A stretch of 6,779 bases of DNA, from assembly GCA_001557035.1 (NCBI GenBank), contig LSKJ01000708.1, positions 1 through 6,779 of the forward strand, given 5' to 3'. How positions within the stretch are numbered: position 1 is the stretch's first letter; every line of letters begins with the position of its first letter. The stretch is from Rhodospirillaceae bacterium CCH5-H10 (GTDB lineage: Bacteria; Pseudomonadota; Alphaproteobacteria; Reyranellales; Reyranellaceae). The position numbers were made by a program, and so were the translations under genes. The notes beneath the pieces are model-generated. The model was given only the letters and a program-made list of their open reading frames with translations. It ran no database searches and had not been told where the DNA came from. Positions 1 through 5,553 of the stretch are shown piece by piece.

Positions 1-810
1 CTCGAAGAAGGCCTCGCGCTCCTCCGGCGTCACCTCGAAGGTGCCGCGCGGATCGGCGGTGTGCAGGAAGCAGGCGAAGGTCTCCTGGCAGCGCCGGAAG
101 ATCTCGGGATAGTCGGCACGGATGGCCGCCATCTCTTCGGGCTCGATCTTGCCGTTGTGCAGCGGCGCGCACCAGTTGGGCGTGCGCTGGAACACGGTGA
201 GCTTCTTCGCCGTCTTCGCCACTTCCTGGATGGTCTGGACGCCGGTCGCGCCGGTGCCGATCACGGCGACCCGCTTGCCCTCGAAGCTCACCGGCTCGTG
301 CGGCCAGCGCGCGGTGTGGCAGCTCTGCCCCTCGAAGGACTCGATGCCGTCGATGCGCGGCATGGTGAAGGCCGAGAGCGGGCCGATGGCGGTGATCAGG
401 AAGCGCGCCGTGTGGACGCTGCCGTCCTCGAGCGTGACCTGCCAGCTCCGCGTCTTCTCGTGCCAGTGGGCGGCGCCCACCTTGCTGCGGAACTGGATGT
501 CGCGGCGCAGGTCGAACTTGTCGGCGACCTTGTTCAGGTAGCGCAGCGTCTCGGGCTGGGGCGAGAAATGCTCGGTCCAGTCCCACTCGGCCAGGAGTTC
601 CTCGGAAAACGAATAGCCATAGGAATAGCTCTCCGAGTCGAAGCGAGCGCCGGGATAGCGATTCCAGTACCAGGTCCCGCCGACGCCGGTTCCCGCCTCG
701 AAGACCCTGACCTTCATTCCCAGTTCGCGCAGCCGGTGGAGCTGGAACAGGCCGGACATGCCGGCGCCGATGATGATCGCGTCGTAGACGGGGCTGTTTT
801 CCTGGGTCAT
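1..810 (-). CDS. Flavin-containing Baeyer-Villiger-type monooxygenase, N-terminal half (partial, cut at left edge)
   Basis: The protein would be a cytosolic FAD- and NADPH-dependent monooxygenase that inserts oxygen next to a ketone carbonyl (cyclohexanone/phenylacetone monooxygenase type). The 270 residues present show an N-terminal FAD Rossmann motif (GAGMSG, residues 15-20), the GGTWYWNRYPGARFD block (44-58) typical of these enzymes, the Baeyer-Villiger fingerprint FxGxxxHxxxWP (FEGQSCHTARWP, 159-170) and a second, NADPH-binding GTGATG motif (185-190). Family members are about 540 residues, so roughly half is present and the frame is open through base 1. The ATG at 808-810 starts eight residues before the FAD strand, as expected; the upstream ribosome site is weak (ATAGG about 10 bases away). 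It diverges from the small lipoprotein gene. The family is clear from the motifs; the natural substrate cannot be told. Confidence 0.93.
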   Translation of the reverse strand, partial: MTQENSPVYDAIIIGAGMSGLFQLHRLRELGMKVRVFEAGTGVGGTWYWNRYPGARFDSESYSYGYSFSEELLAEWDWTEHFSPQPETLRYLNKVADKFDLRRDIQFRSKVGAAHWHEKTRSWQVTLEDGSVHTARFLITAIGPLSAFTMPRIDGIESFEGQSCHTARWPHEPVSFEGKRVAVIGTGATGVQTIQEVAKTAKKLTVFQRTPNWCAPLHNGKIEPEEMAAIRADYPEIFRRCQETFACFLHTADPRGTFEVTPEEREAFFE

Positions 811-841
811 GCGGCAAGCCTATCCGGGGGTGTGGCCAATC

Positions 842-861
842 TGCAACGCGACCGGGTTGCA
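842..861. repeat. Short inverted repeat between divergent genes
   Basis: TGCAAC (842-847) and GTTGCA (856-861) form a perfect 6-base inverted repeat with an 8-base spacer. It lies 32 bases upstream of the monooxygenase start, in the 133-base divergent gap. It could be an operator for either gene, but a repeat this short also occurs by chance. Confidence 0.25.
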
Positions 862-897
862 CAGCGGCAGTCTCCGTCGTCGCCGGCAACCAGGCCT

Positions 898-919
898 TTC
901 AGCGCCCGTTCGCGCTGAA
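898..919. promoter_or_regulatory. Perfect 8-bp hairpin upstream of the small lipoprotein gene
   Basis: TTCAGCGC (898-905) pairs perfectly with GCGCTGAA (912-919) around a 6-base loop, CCGTTC. It ends 24 bases before the lipoprotein ATG and just before its ribosome site. No T-run follows, so it is not a typical terminator. It may be a 5' leader stem-loop or a protein-binding palindrome. A candidate EcfG-type promoter (GCAAC 886-890, 16 bases, CGTT 907-910; consensus GGAAC N16-17 CGTT) overlaps it and would place the transcript start inside the repeat. The base pairing is seen directly; the role is inferred. Confidence 0.35.
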
Positions 920-943
920 CGTTCACAGAAGCAGGAGACGTTC

Positions 944-1129
944 ATGATCAAGCCCATCGTCCTGGCTGCGGTCGCCGGCATTGCCGTCGCGGGCTGCTCG
1001 GTCCGTACGGAACGCGTCGTCGAGGCCCCCGCGGCCACCACCACGCAGCGTACTACCACCTACTCGACCGACCCGTACACGCCGGCCGCCACGACCACGA
1101 CCACCACCTATACGACCCCGACCCGCTAG
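944..1129 (+). CDS. Small threonine-rich lipoprotein (61 aa)
   Basis: This is a predicted membrane-anchored lipoprotein of unknown function. Residues 1-18 (MIKPIVLAAVAGIAVAGC) form a short signal peptide ending in a lipobox, VAGC, so Cys18 should be lipidated and become the mature N-terminus. The mature 44 residues contain 18 threonines, including a run of six, with scattered Pro, Ala, Tyr and Arg and no predicted fold; it looks like a disordered, surface-tethered tail. The start is fixed by a good ribosome site, AGGAGA, six bases before the ATG at 944. A longer in-frame reading from 809 would bury the signal peptide and is rejected. It diverges from the monooxygenase and converges with the DUF333 gene. 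Gene prediction is fairly secure because signal peptide, lipobox and ribosome site agree; function is unknown. Confidence 0.82.
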   Translation: MIKPIVLAAVAGIAVAGCSVRTERVVEAPAATTTQRTTTYSTDPYTPAATTTTTTYTTPTR

Positions 1130-1135
1130 CGGGTC
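1120..1135. terminator. Perfect 16-bp palindrome over the lipoprotein stop codon, possible terminator
   Basis: GACCCGCTAGCGGGTC is a perfect palindrome. As RNA it can fold into a 6-bp GC-rich stem (GACCCG/CGGGTC) with a CUAG loop that includes the UAG stop. No T-run follows directly, so it would be an atypical intrinsic terminator. A second GC-rich inverted stretch (about 1143-1176, ending in TTT) follows in the same 63-base convergent gap. Placement between two convergent gene ends favours a terminator or transcript-end stabiliser. Confidence 0.4.
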
Positions 1136-1192
1136 AGCCTGAGGCGCGGCCGTCACCACGCGTGGCGCGCCGCGGCTTTGGCATCCCGCCAC

Positions 1193-1597
1193 CTAGCGCG
1201 CCGGACAGGTCCCCGCGAAATAGGCTTCGGCCTCGCATGATTTGCCCGTGGGAAGCGCGCAGGTGCCGCGCTCCGGCAGGGCGCCGGGCGCCGACGGTAC
1301 CGAATAGCGTCCGCCCGTGATGGCGCAGTACCGGCCCGCCGCCGTGGCATAGCCGGTGACGCGCAGGCCGGTCTTCGGGCATTCGCCGCGCAGCAGCGCC
1401 CATTCCTCGCACTGGTAGTTATCGGTGAAGACGCAGACGCCGAACTGGCCGCCATTGGGTCGCCGGTCGATGGTGAGCGTGCCGCCCTGCTGCGTGCAGT
1501 TGACCGAAGCGGGATTGGCGAGCTGCGCGGATGGCGCCTGGGCTTCCGCGCAGCTCGCACACAGGAAGACAAGGAGCGAGACGAACATCCGGTGCAT
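1193..1597 (-). CDS. Secreted protein with two tandem DUF333 cysteine repeats (134 aa)
   Basis: This is a small exported protein of the DUF333 family (sometimes labelled putative hemolysin), function unproven. Residues 1-19 are a signal peptide with a hydrophobic core and an Ala-Glu-Ala cleavage site (17-19), so the mature protein should be periplasmic or secreted. Residues 28-74 match DUF333 well (NPASVNC..QGG...FGVC...CEEWALLRGECP). Residues 89-132 are a diverged second copy (YCAITGG...GTC...SCEAEAYFAGTCP). Each copy has four cysteines with almost the same spacing: 34/55/63/73 and 91/113/121/131. Disulfides are likely after export. The start at 1597 is chosen for its ribosome site (AGGAGG, 5 bases away); a longer reading from 1666 would put 23 charged residues before the signal peptide. 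Cys16 lacks a proper lipobox, so a lipoprotein is unlikely. The gene diverges from the MFS transporter. Confidence 0.88.
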   Translation of the reverse strand: MHRMFVSLLVFLCASCAEAQAPSAQLANPASVNCTQQGGTLTIDRRPNGGQFGVCVFTDNYQCEEWALLRGECPKTGLRVTGYATAAGRYCAITGGRYSVPSAPGALPERGTCALPTGKSCEAEAYFAGTCPAR

Positions 1598-1674
1598 GCA
1601 ATCCTCCTCGCGATCCGGGTCGAGACACCACATTGCATCCGCCGCCCGTCCGGGGCCACACTGCACGTCCGCCC

Positions 1675-3120
1675 ATGAATACGCCCACGAACGCCCAGCC
1701 TGACGACAGTATCAAACGTCTGTTGCCGTGGCTGGTCGCGGTGGCGTTCTTCATGCAGTCGCTCGACACGACCATCCTGAACACGGCCGTGCCGGCCATC
1801 GCGCAGGCCATGGACGTGACGCCGCTCAACGTGAAGTCGGTGCTGGCGAGTTACACGCTGGCCCTCGCCGTGTTCATCCCGGTGAGCGGCTGGATGGCCG
1901 ACCGGTTCGGTACGCGGCGCGTCTTTGCCGCGGCCATCGGCCTGTTCTGCGTGGGTTCCCTGCTCTGCGGCCTCGCGACCAGCATCGAGATGCTTGTCGC
2001 GTGCCGCGTCATCCAGGGCGCCGGCGGGGCCATGATGATGCCGGTCGGTCGCATGACCCTCGCACGCACCTTCGGCAAGGCCGACCTGGTGCGCGCCATG
2101 AGCTTCGTTGCGATCCCGGCCCTGATCGGCCCGATGATCGGTCCCGTGGCCGGAGGCGCGATCGTCCATTGGCTGCACTGGAGCGTGGTGTTCTTCGTCA
2201 ACATCCCGGTCGGGATCGTGGGCCTCTACTTCATCCGGCGCTACCTGCCCGACTATCGAGAGGACAAGACCCATCCGCTCGACGTGCTCGGCCTCATCCT
2301 GTTCGGCGGCGGCATCGCCCTCCTGTCCTACGTGCTGGAAGTCTTCGGCGACAATTCGCTGTCGCGCGGCGAGATCCTCGGCCTGCTCGCCGTGGCCGCG
2401 ATCTTGCTCGCGGGCTACGGCATCCGGGCCTCGCTGACGGCATTCCCGTTGCTCGATCTCGCGCTGTTCAGGATCAGGACCTTCCGCGCGGCGGTGAACG
2501 GTGGGTTCTTCACGCGGCTCGGGCTGGGCGGCATTCCCTTCCTGTTTCCCCTGCTCTACCAGGTCGGGCTCGGCTTCTCGCCGATCCAGTCGGGCTTGCT
2601 GGTGTTGCCGCAGGCCATCGCCTCGATCGGCCTCAAGACATTCATGCCCGCGATCCTGGCGCGCCTCGGCTATCGCAACGTCCTGGTGTTCAATACGATC
2701 GTGGTCGGCCTGCTCATCATGTCTTTCGCCACGGTGGGTGCGGAGACGCCGATCTGGCGCATCGTCGCGCAGGCCTTCGTGCTCGGTTTCTTCACCTCGA
2801 TGCAGTACACCAGCATGAACACCCTGGTTTACGCCGACGTCTCGGGCCCGCAGACCAGCGGCGCCAGCACGATCGCCGCCACCGGCCAGCAGCTTGCCAT
2901 CAGCTTCGGCGTGGCCGGCGCCTCCCTGATCGCCGCCCTGTTCGTACCGAGCGGGCTTCATACCCATGCGGCCACGATGATCTACGGCGTTCAGCAGGCC
3001 TTCCTGGTCCTGGGCGTCATGACTGTCCTGTCTTCGGTGGTATTCATGGAACTGAAGCGCGACGACGGCAGCGACATCAGCCGCCACGACGACACGCCGC
3101 GACACCACGCCGAGGAGTGA
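1675..3120 (+). CDS. MdtD-like DHA2-family (14-TM) MFS drug/proton antiporter
   Basis: This inner-membrane transporter is predicted to export drugs or toxic small molecules in exchange for protons. At 481 residues it is close to E. coli MdtD (471), and it shares the opening FFMQSLDTTILNTAVP (25-40). Further signatures are MFS motif A, GWMADRFGTRR (72-82), the motif B arginine in CRVIQGAGGAMMMPVG (110-125), and the antiporter motif C, GPMIGPVAGG (152-161). The C-terminal half keeps MdtD-like blocks such as LGFSPIQSGLLVLPQ and SMNTLVY. The tail after the last membrane segment is charged and His/Asp-rich. The ATG at 1675 is preferred because the cytosolic N-terminus is then about 18 residues; a reading from 1531 adds an Arg/Pro-rich stretch overlapping the divergent gene. 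No Shine-Dalgarno is visible before 1675. There is no membrane-fusion partner gene nearby, so it probably works alone; the substrate is unknown. Confidence 0.92.
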   Translation: MNTPTNAQPDDSIKRLLPWLVAVAFFMQSLDTTILNTAVPAIAQAMDVTPLNVKSVLASYTLALAVFIPVSGWMADRFGTRRVFAAAIGLFCVGSLLCGLATSIEMLVACRVIQGAGGAMMMPVGRMTLARTFGKADLVRAMSFVAIPALIGPMIGPVAGGAIVHWLHWSVVFFVNIPVGIVGLYFIRRYLPDYREDKTHPLDVLGLILFGGGIALLSYVLEVFGDNSLSRGEILGLLAVAAILLAGYGIRASLTAFPLLDLALFRIRTFRAAVNGGFFTRLGLGGIPFLFPLLYQVGLGFSPIQSGLLVLPQAIASIGLKTFMPAILARLGYRNVLVFNTIVVGLLIMSFATVGAETPIWRIVAQAFVLGFFTSMQYTSMNTLVYADVSGPQTSGASTIAATGQQLAISFGVAGASLIAALFVPSGLHTHAATMIYGVQQAFLVLGVMTVLSSVVFMELKRDDGSDISRHDDTPRHHAEE

Positions 3121-3141
3121 TTCAGCGCTTTGCCGGGGTCG

Positions 3142-3171
3142 CTGATTGGGTTATAAATAGAATGTTATAAT
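3142..3171 (+). promoter_or_regulatory. Candidate sigma-70 promoter of the DUF1826-GTPase operon
   Basis: A perfect -10 hexamer TATAAT (3166-3171) lies 18 bases after a weak -35 match, CTGATT (3142-3147). The predicted transcript start near 3178 leaves a leader of about 17 bases, just holding the ribosome site GGAGA (3181-3185) before the GTG start. Bases 3151-3180 are only 4/30 G+C in an otherwise GC-rich window, which fits an easily melted, tightly controlled promoter. Confidence 0.55.
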
Positions 3172-3179
3172 ATATCCTT
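3161..3179. promoter_or_regulatory. Zur-type operator (imperfect 9-1-9 palindrome) overlapping the -10
   Basis: AATGTTATAATATATCCTT is an imperfect palindrome centred on A3170, matching in 7 of 9 pairs. It is close to the GTTATA-n-TATAAC type of box that I recall for the zinc repressor Zur in alphaproteobacteria. It covers the TATAAT -10, so a bound repressor would block transcription. The genes behind it, DUF1826 and a G3E GTPase, are the kind often found in Zur regulons, which supports the reading. A second GTTATAA occurs 14 bases upstream (3150-3156). The palindrome is seen; the regulator is inferred, and no zur gene is in the window. Confidence 0.65.
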
Positions 3180-3194
3180 TGGAGACGCTTCAAA

Positions 3195-3851
3195 GTGAGC
3201 CCTTCGAGCGTGGCCCTGATGCGGCCGGCAATCCCGCCGCCCGGTCCCGTCGTCGAGGACTCCTCCGCGGACGGCCTCGCAGAGATCGCAGCGGGCCCGA
3301 CGACGCTGGCGATCTGGCGCCGGTCGGCCCCCGCGGGCATGGCGGAGTGGCTCGACGGCCTTCTCCCCACGCAACTGCCTGAGGGCCAGTTCGTCGCTAC
3401 CCCGGCGCGCGCGATGGCGGCGCTGCAACGGCTGGCCGATGCGGTGGCCCTGCCCTCCTCCCCGGAGCGCGACTGGCTGATCGGCGACATCGCCATGCTG
3501 GTCGACCGCTTCGCCCGGATCGCGCGCTGCGGGACGGTCAGCGTCCGCCTGGAAGCCATCGATCACGATGCCTGTTGGCGCTTCCATCGCGACTATGTCG
3601 GCCTCCGTCTCAACGCGACCTACAGAGGCCCCGGAACCCAGTGGCTGCCGCCCGAGCACGCCGAGGCTGCGCTGCGCAGCCAGCGGCGCTATCGCGGCCC
3701 CTTCAACGAGCTGCCGCGCTTTTCCGTCGGCCTGTTCAAGGGCGTGGTGCAGGCGGGCAACGACGCGATCGTCCATCGCTCGCCGCCCGTCGCGCGCCAC
3801 GGCCTGACCCGCCTTTTCCTGTGCCTCGATGCGGAGATGCCCGATGACTAG
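3195..3851 (+). CDS. DUF1826 protein, zinc-starvation operon partner; possible metal-dependent oxygenase-like fold
   Basis: This is a cytosolic protein of the DUF1826 family, whose function is not established; members are often encoded beside COG0523/G3E GTPases. The 218-residue product contains the family core [24 protein letters not shown] (127-150) and a C-terminal block [11 protein letters not shown] ... [10 protein letters not shown] (189-213). No signal peptide or membrane segment is seen. His131-x-Asp133, His194 and Arg206 are arranged like the metal triad and co-substrate arginine of double-stranded beta-helix oxygenases, an inference from spacing only. The GTG start at 3195 is chosen because GGAGA lies nine bases upstream; an ATG at 3219 (residue 9) is the alternative. 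The gene overlaps the GTPase gene by 8 bases, so the two are probably co-translated, and it follows the Zur-like operator directly. Family assignment is from memory of the conserved HxD...TYxGPGT pattern. Confidence 0.85.
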   Translation: MSPSSVALMRPAIPPPGPVVEDSSADGLAEIAAGPTTLAIWRRSAPAGMAEWLDGLLPTQLPEGQFVATPARAMAALQRLADAVALPSSPERDWLIGDIAMLVDRFARIARCGTVSVRLEAIDHDACWRFHRDYVGLRLNATYRGPGTQWLPPEHAEAALRSQRRYRGPFNELPRFSVGLFKGVVQAGNDAIVHRSPPVARHGLTRLFLCLDAEMPDD

Positions 3852-5049
3852 GCTGCCGGTGACCGTGCTCTCGGGATATCTCGGCGCGGGCAAGACGACG
3901 CTGCTCAACCATGTCCTGAACAATCGCGAGGGCCGCAAGGTCGCGATGATCGTGAACGACATGAGCGAGATCAACATCGACGCCGCTCTGGTCCGTCAGG
4001 GCGGCGCCGAACTCAGCCGCAGCGAGGAGAAGCTCGTCGAGATGTCGAACGGCTGCATCTGCTGCACCCTTCGGGAGGATCTCCTCCTCGAAGTGAAGCG
4101 GCTGGCCGCCGAGGGGCGATTCGATTACCTGCTGATCGAATCGACCGGCATCTCCGAGCCGATGCCGGTCGCTGCCACCTTCGAATTCGAGGATGAAGGC
4201 GGCGACAGCCTTTCCAAGGTCGCGCGGCTCGACACGATGGCAACCGTCGTCGACGCAAAGGCCTTCCTCGAGGATTACAGTTCTGCCGATTTCCTGCAGC
4301 AACGCGGGCAGACCGCCCAGCCCGAGGACACGAGGACCGTCGTCGACCTGCTGGTCGAGCAGGTCGAGTTCGCCGACGTGATCGTCGTCAACAAGGCCGA
4401 TCTGGTGACGGCCGACGAAATGGGCTTCCTGACCAACATGCTGCGCCGCCTGAATGCCACGGCCCGCATCGTCACCACGGAGCACGGCCGGCTGCCTCCC
4501 GGCGCCATTCTCGATACGGGGCTGTTCAGTTACGAGAAGGCGAGCCAGGCGCCCGGCTGGATGAAGGAACTGCAGGGCATCCACACGCCCGAGAGCGAGA
4601 CCTACGGGTTCTGGAGCTTCGTCTACAAGGCGCGGCGTCCATTCAACCCGATGCGGCTCTACGCGCTGCTGAACGGCCGCTGGGACGGCGTGATCCGGTC
4701 CAAGGGCTTCTTCTGGCTGGCCTCCCGGATGAACCTTGCCGGATCGGTTTCACAGGCCGGCGGCATGCTCCGGCACGAGGCCGCCGGCGCGTGGTGGGCT
4801 GCGGTGAAGCGCGAGGACTGGCCGCAGGATTCGACCTGGCGCGCCACGATCCGCAACTCCTTCAAGAGCCCCTATGGCGACCGCCGGCAGGAGATCGTCT
4901 TCATCGGCACGAAGGGCATGGACCGGAAGGAACTGACCGCACGCCTAGACGCCTGCCTTCTCACCGATTCCGAGATGGCGCTGGGCCCCGTTTTGTGGGC
5001 GCGGTTCCCCGACCCGTTCCCGGTATGGAAGGTCGGGACACCGGAGTGA
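3844..5049 (+). CDS. CobW/COG0523 G3E GTPase, zinc metallochaperone type (YciC/ZigA/ZNG1-like)
   Basis: This is a cytosolic GTPase predicted to bind zinc and deliver it to client enzymes when the metal is scarce. The 401-residue product has Walker [10 protein letters not shown] (11-19), the metal-binding motif GCICC (70-74; CxCC), the G3E Glu-containing ESTGISEP (99-106) and guanine-specificity motif NKAD (183-186). A CobW C-terminal domain follows from about 255, with [11 protein letters not shown] near 283, as in B. subtilis YciC (about 397 residues). A long His-rich linker is absent. The ATG at 3844 has GGAG seven bases upstream and places Walker A at the expected distance from the N-terminus; an in-frame ATG at 3829 is less suited. 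It overlaps the end of DUF1826 by 8 bases and shares its putative Zur-controlled promoter. COG0523 also contains cobalt and nitrile-hydratase chaperones, but the operator and the YciC-like C-terminus favour zinc. Confidence 0.94.
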   Translation: MTRLPVTVLSGYLGAGKTTLLNHVLNNREGRKVAMIVNDMSEINIDAALVRQGGAELSRSEEKLVEMSNGCICCTLREDLLLEVKRLAAEGRFDYLLIESTGISEPMPVAATFEFEDEGGDSLSKVARLDTMATVVDAKAFLEDYSSADFLQQRGQTAQPEDTRTVVDLLVEQVEFADVIVVNKADLVTADEMGFLTNMLRRLNATARIVTTEHGRLPPGAILDTGLFSYEKASQAPGWMKELQGIHTPESETYGFWSFVYKARRPFNPMRLYALLNGRWDGVIRSKGFFWLASRMNLAGSVSQAGGMLRHEAAGAWWAAVKREDWPQDSTWRATIRNSFKSPYGDRRQEIVFIGTKGMDRKELTARLDACLLTDSEMALGPVLWARFPDPFPVWKVGTPE

Positions 5050-5055
5050 CCGGCG

Positions 5056-5553
5056 CTAGTTGATGCGCCAGATGGTGACGTTCAGCAGGGTCGCGAACGA
5101 GATCCAGGCGAGATAGGGCACGAGCAGCCAGGCGGCCAGCCGGTCGATGCGGCGGAACATCAGCGCCGTCGCGAGCACGAGCAGGTCGAGCGCCAGGATC
5201 ACGACCACGGCCAGACCCGGATTCCGCAGGCCGAAGAACGCGACGCTCCAGCCCAGGTTGACGGCCAGTTGCAGGGCGAACACGGCCAGGGGCCCGCGCG
5301 CGGTGTCGCGGTCGGCCGAGCGCCACACCCGCCAGGCCGCGACGCCCATCAGGATGTAGAGCGCCGTCCACACCGGACCGAAAATCCAGTTGGGCGGATT
5401 GAAGGACGGTTTGTTGAGCGTGGCGTACCAGGTGGTGACGCTCTCCGCCGTGACCGCGCCGCCCAGCCCGCCTACTCCAAGGCAAAGGCCGACGAGCAGG
5501 ACGAGGGCCAGGATGTCCCTGCCGGTACCGATCTCCGAACGCTTGCTGCTCAT
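5056..5553 (-). CDS. tspO: TspO/MBR (translocator/peripheral benzodiazepine receptor) family protein
   Basis: TspO is a five-helix membrane protein that binds porphyrins and related ligands; in bacteria it is tied to tetrapyrrole regulation and stress responses. The 165 residues match the family's usual length (about 160). Visible signatures are WYATLNKPSFNPPNWIFGPVWTALY (residues 42-66), QLAVNLGWSVAFFG (95-108) and PYLAWISFATLLNVTIWRIN at the C-terminus (146-165). Tryptophans are frequent, as in the family. The ATG at 5551-5553 overlaps the TGA of the upstream DUF1345 gene (ATGA), so the two are translationally coupled; only a weak ribosome site is seen. Its stop lies six bases from the stop of the convergent GTPase gene. 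The family is certain; which ligand it handles here is unknown, and no tetrapyrrole or photosynthesis gene is in the window. Confidence 0.95.
   Translation of the reverse strand: MSSKRSEIGTGRDILALVLLVGLCLGVGGLGGAVTAESVTTWYATLNKPSFNPPNWIFGPVWTALYILMGVAAWRVWRSADRDTARGPLAVFALQLAVNLGWSVAFFGLRNPGLAVVVILALDLLVLATALMFRRIDRLAAWLLVPYLAWISFATLLNVTIWRIN

Noticed and set aside
61..918. A 285-codon plus-strand open frame opposite the monooxygenase
   Set aside because: The minus frame carries both Rossmann motifs and the Baeyer-Villiger fingerprint; this frame has only compositionally biased sequence.
1531..1674. Upstream start for the MFS transporter
   Set aside because: It adds 48 Arg/Pro/His-rich residues with no ribosome site and overlaps the signal peptide and ribosome site of the divergent DUF333 gene; MdtD-like proteins begin close to the first helix.
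1153..3108. A 651-codon open frame on the minus strand opposite the MFS gene
   Set aside because: It is rich in His, Asp, Arg, Glu and Gly without any motif, crosses the DUF333 gene and mirrors the codon pattern of the well-supported transporter; it is a GC-rich antisense artefact.
3122..3145. TCAGCG...CGCTGA stem as terminator of the MFS gene
   Set aside because: Only six pairs with a 12-base loop and no following T-run; too weak to call.
3165..3977. Minus-strand open frame of 270 codons opposite DUF1826
   Set aside because: It extends across the AT-rich promoter into the GTPase gene and has no recognisable motif or ribosome site.
3736..4584. Minus-strand open frame of 282 codons opposite the GTPase
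   Set aside because: It overlaps the Walker A, CxCC and NKAD coding region in antisense and shows no family features.
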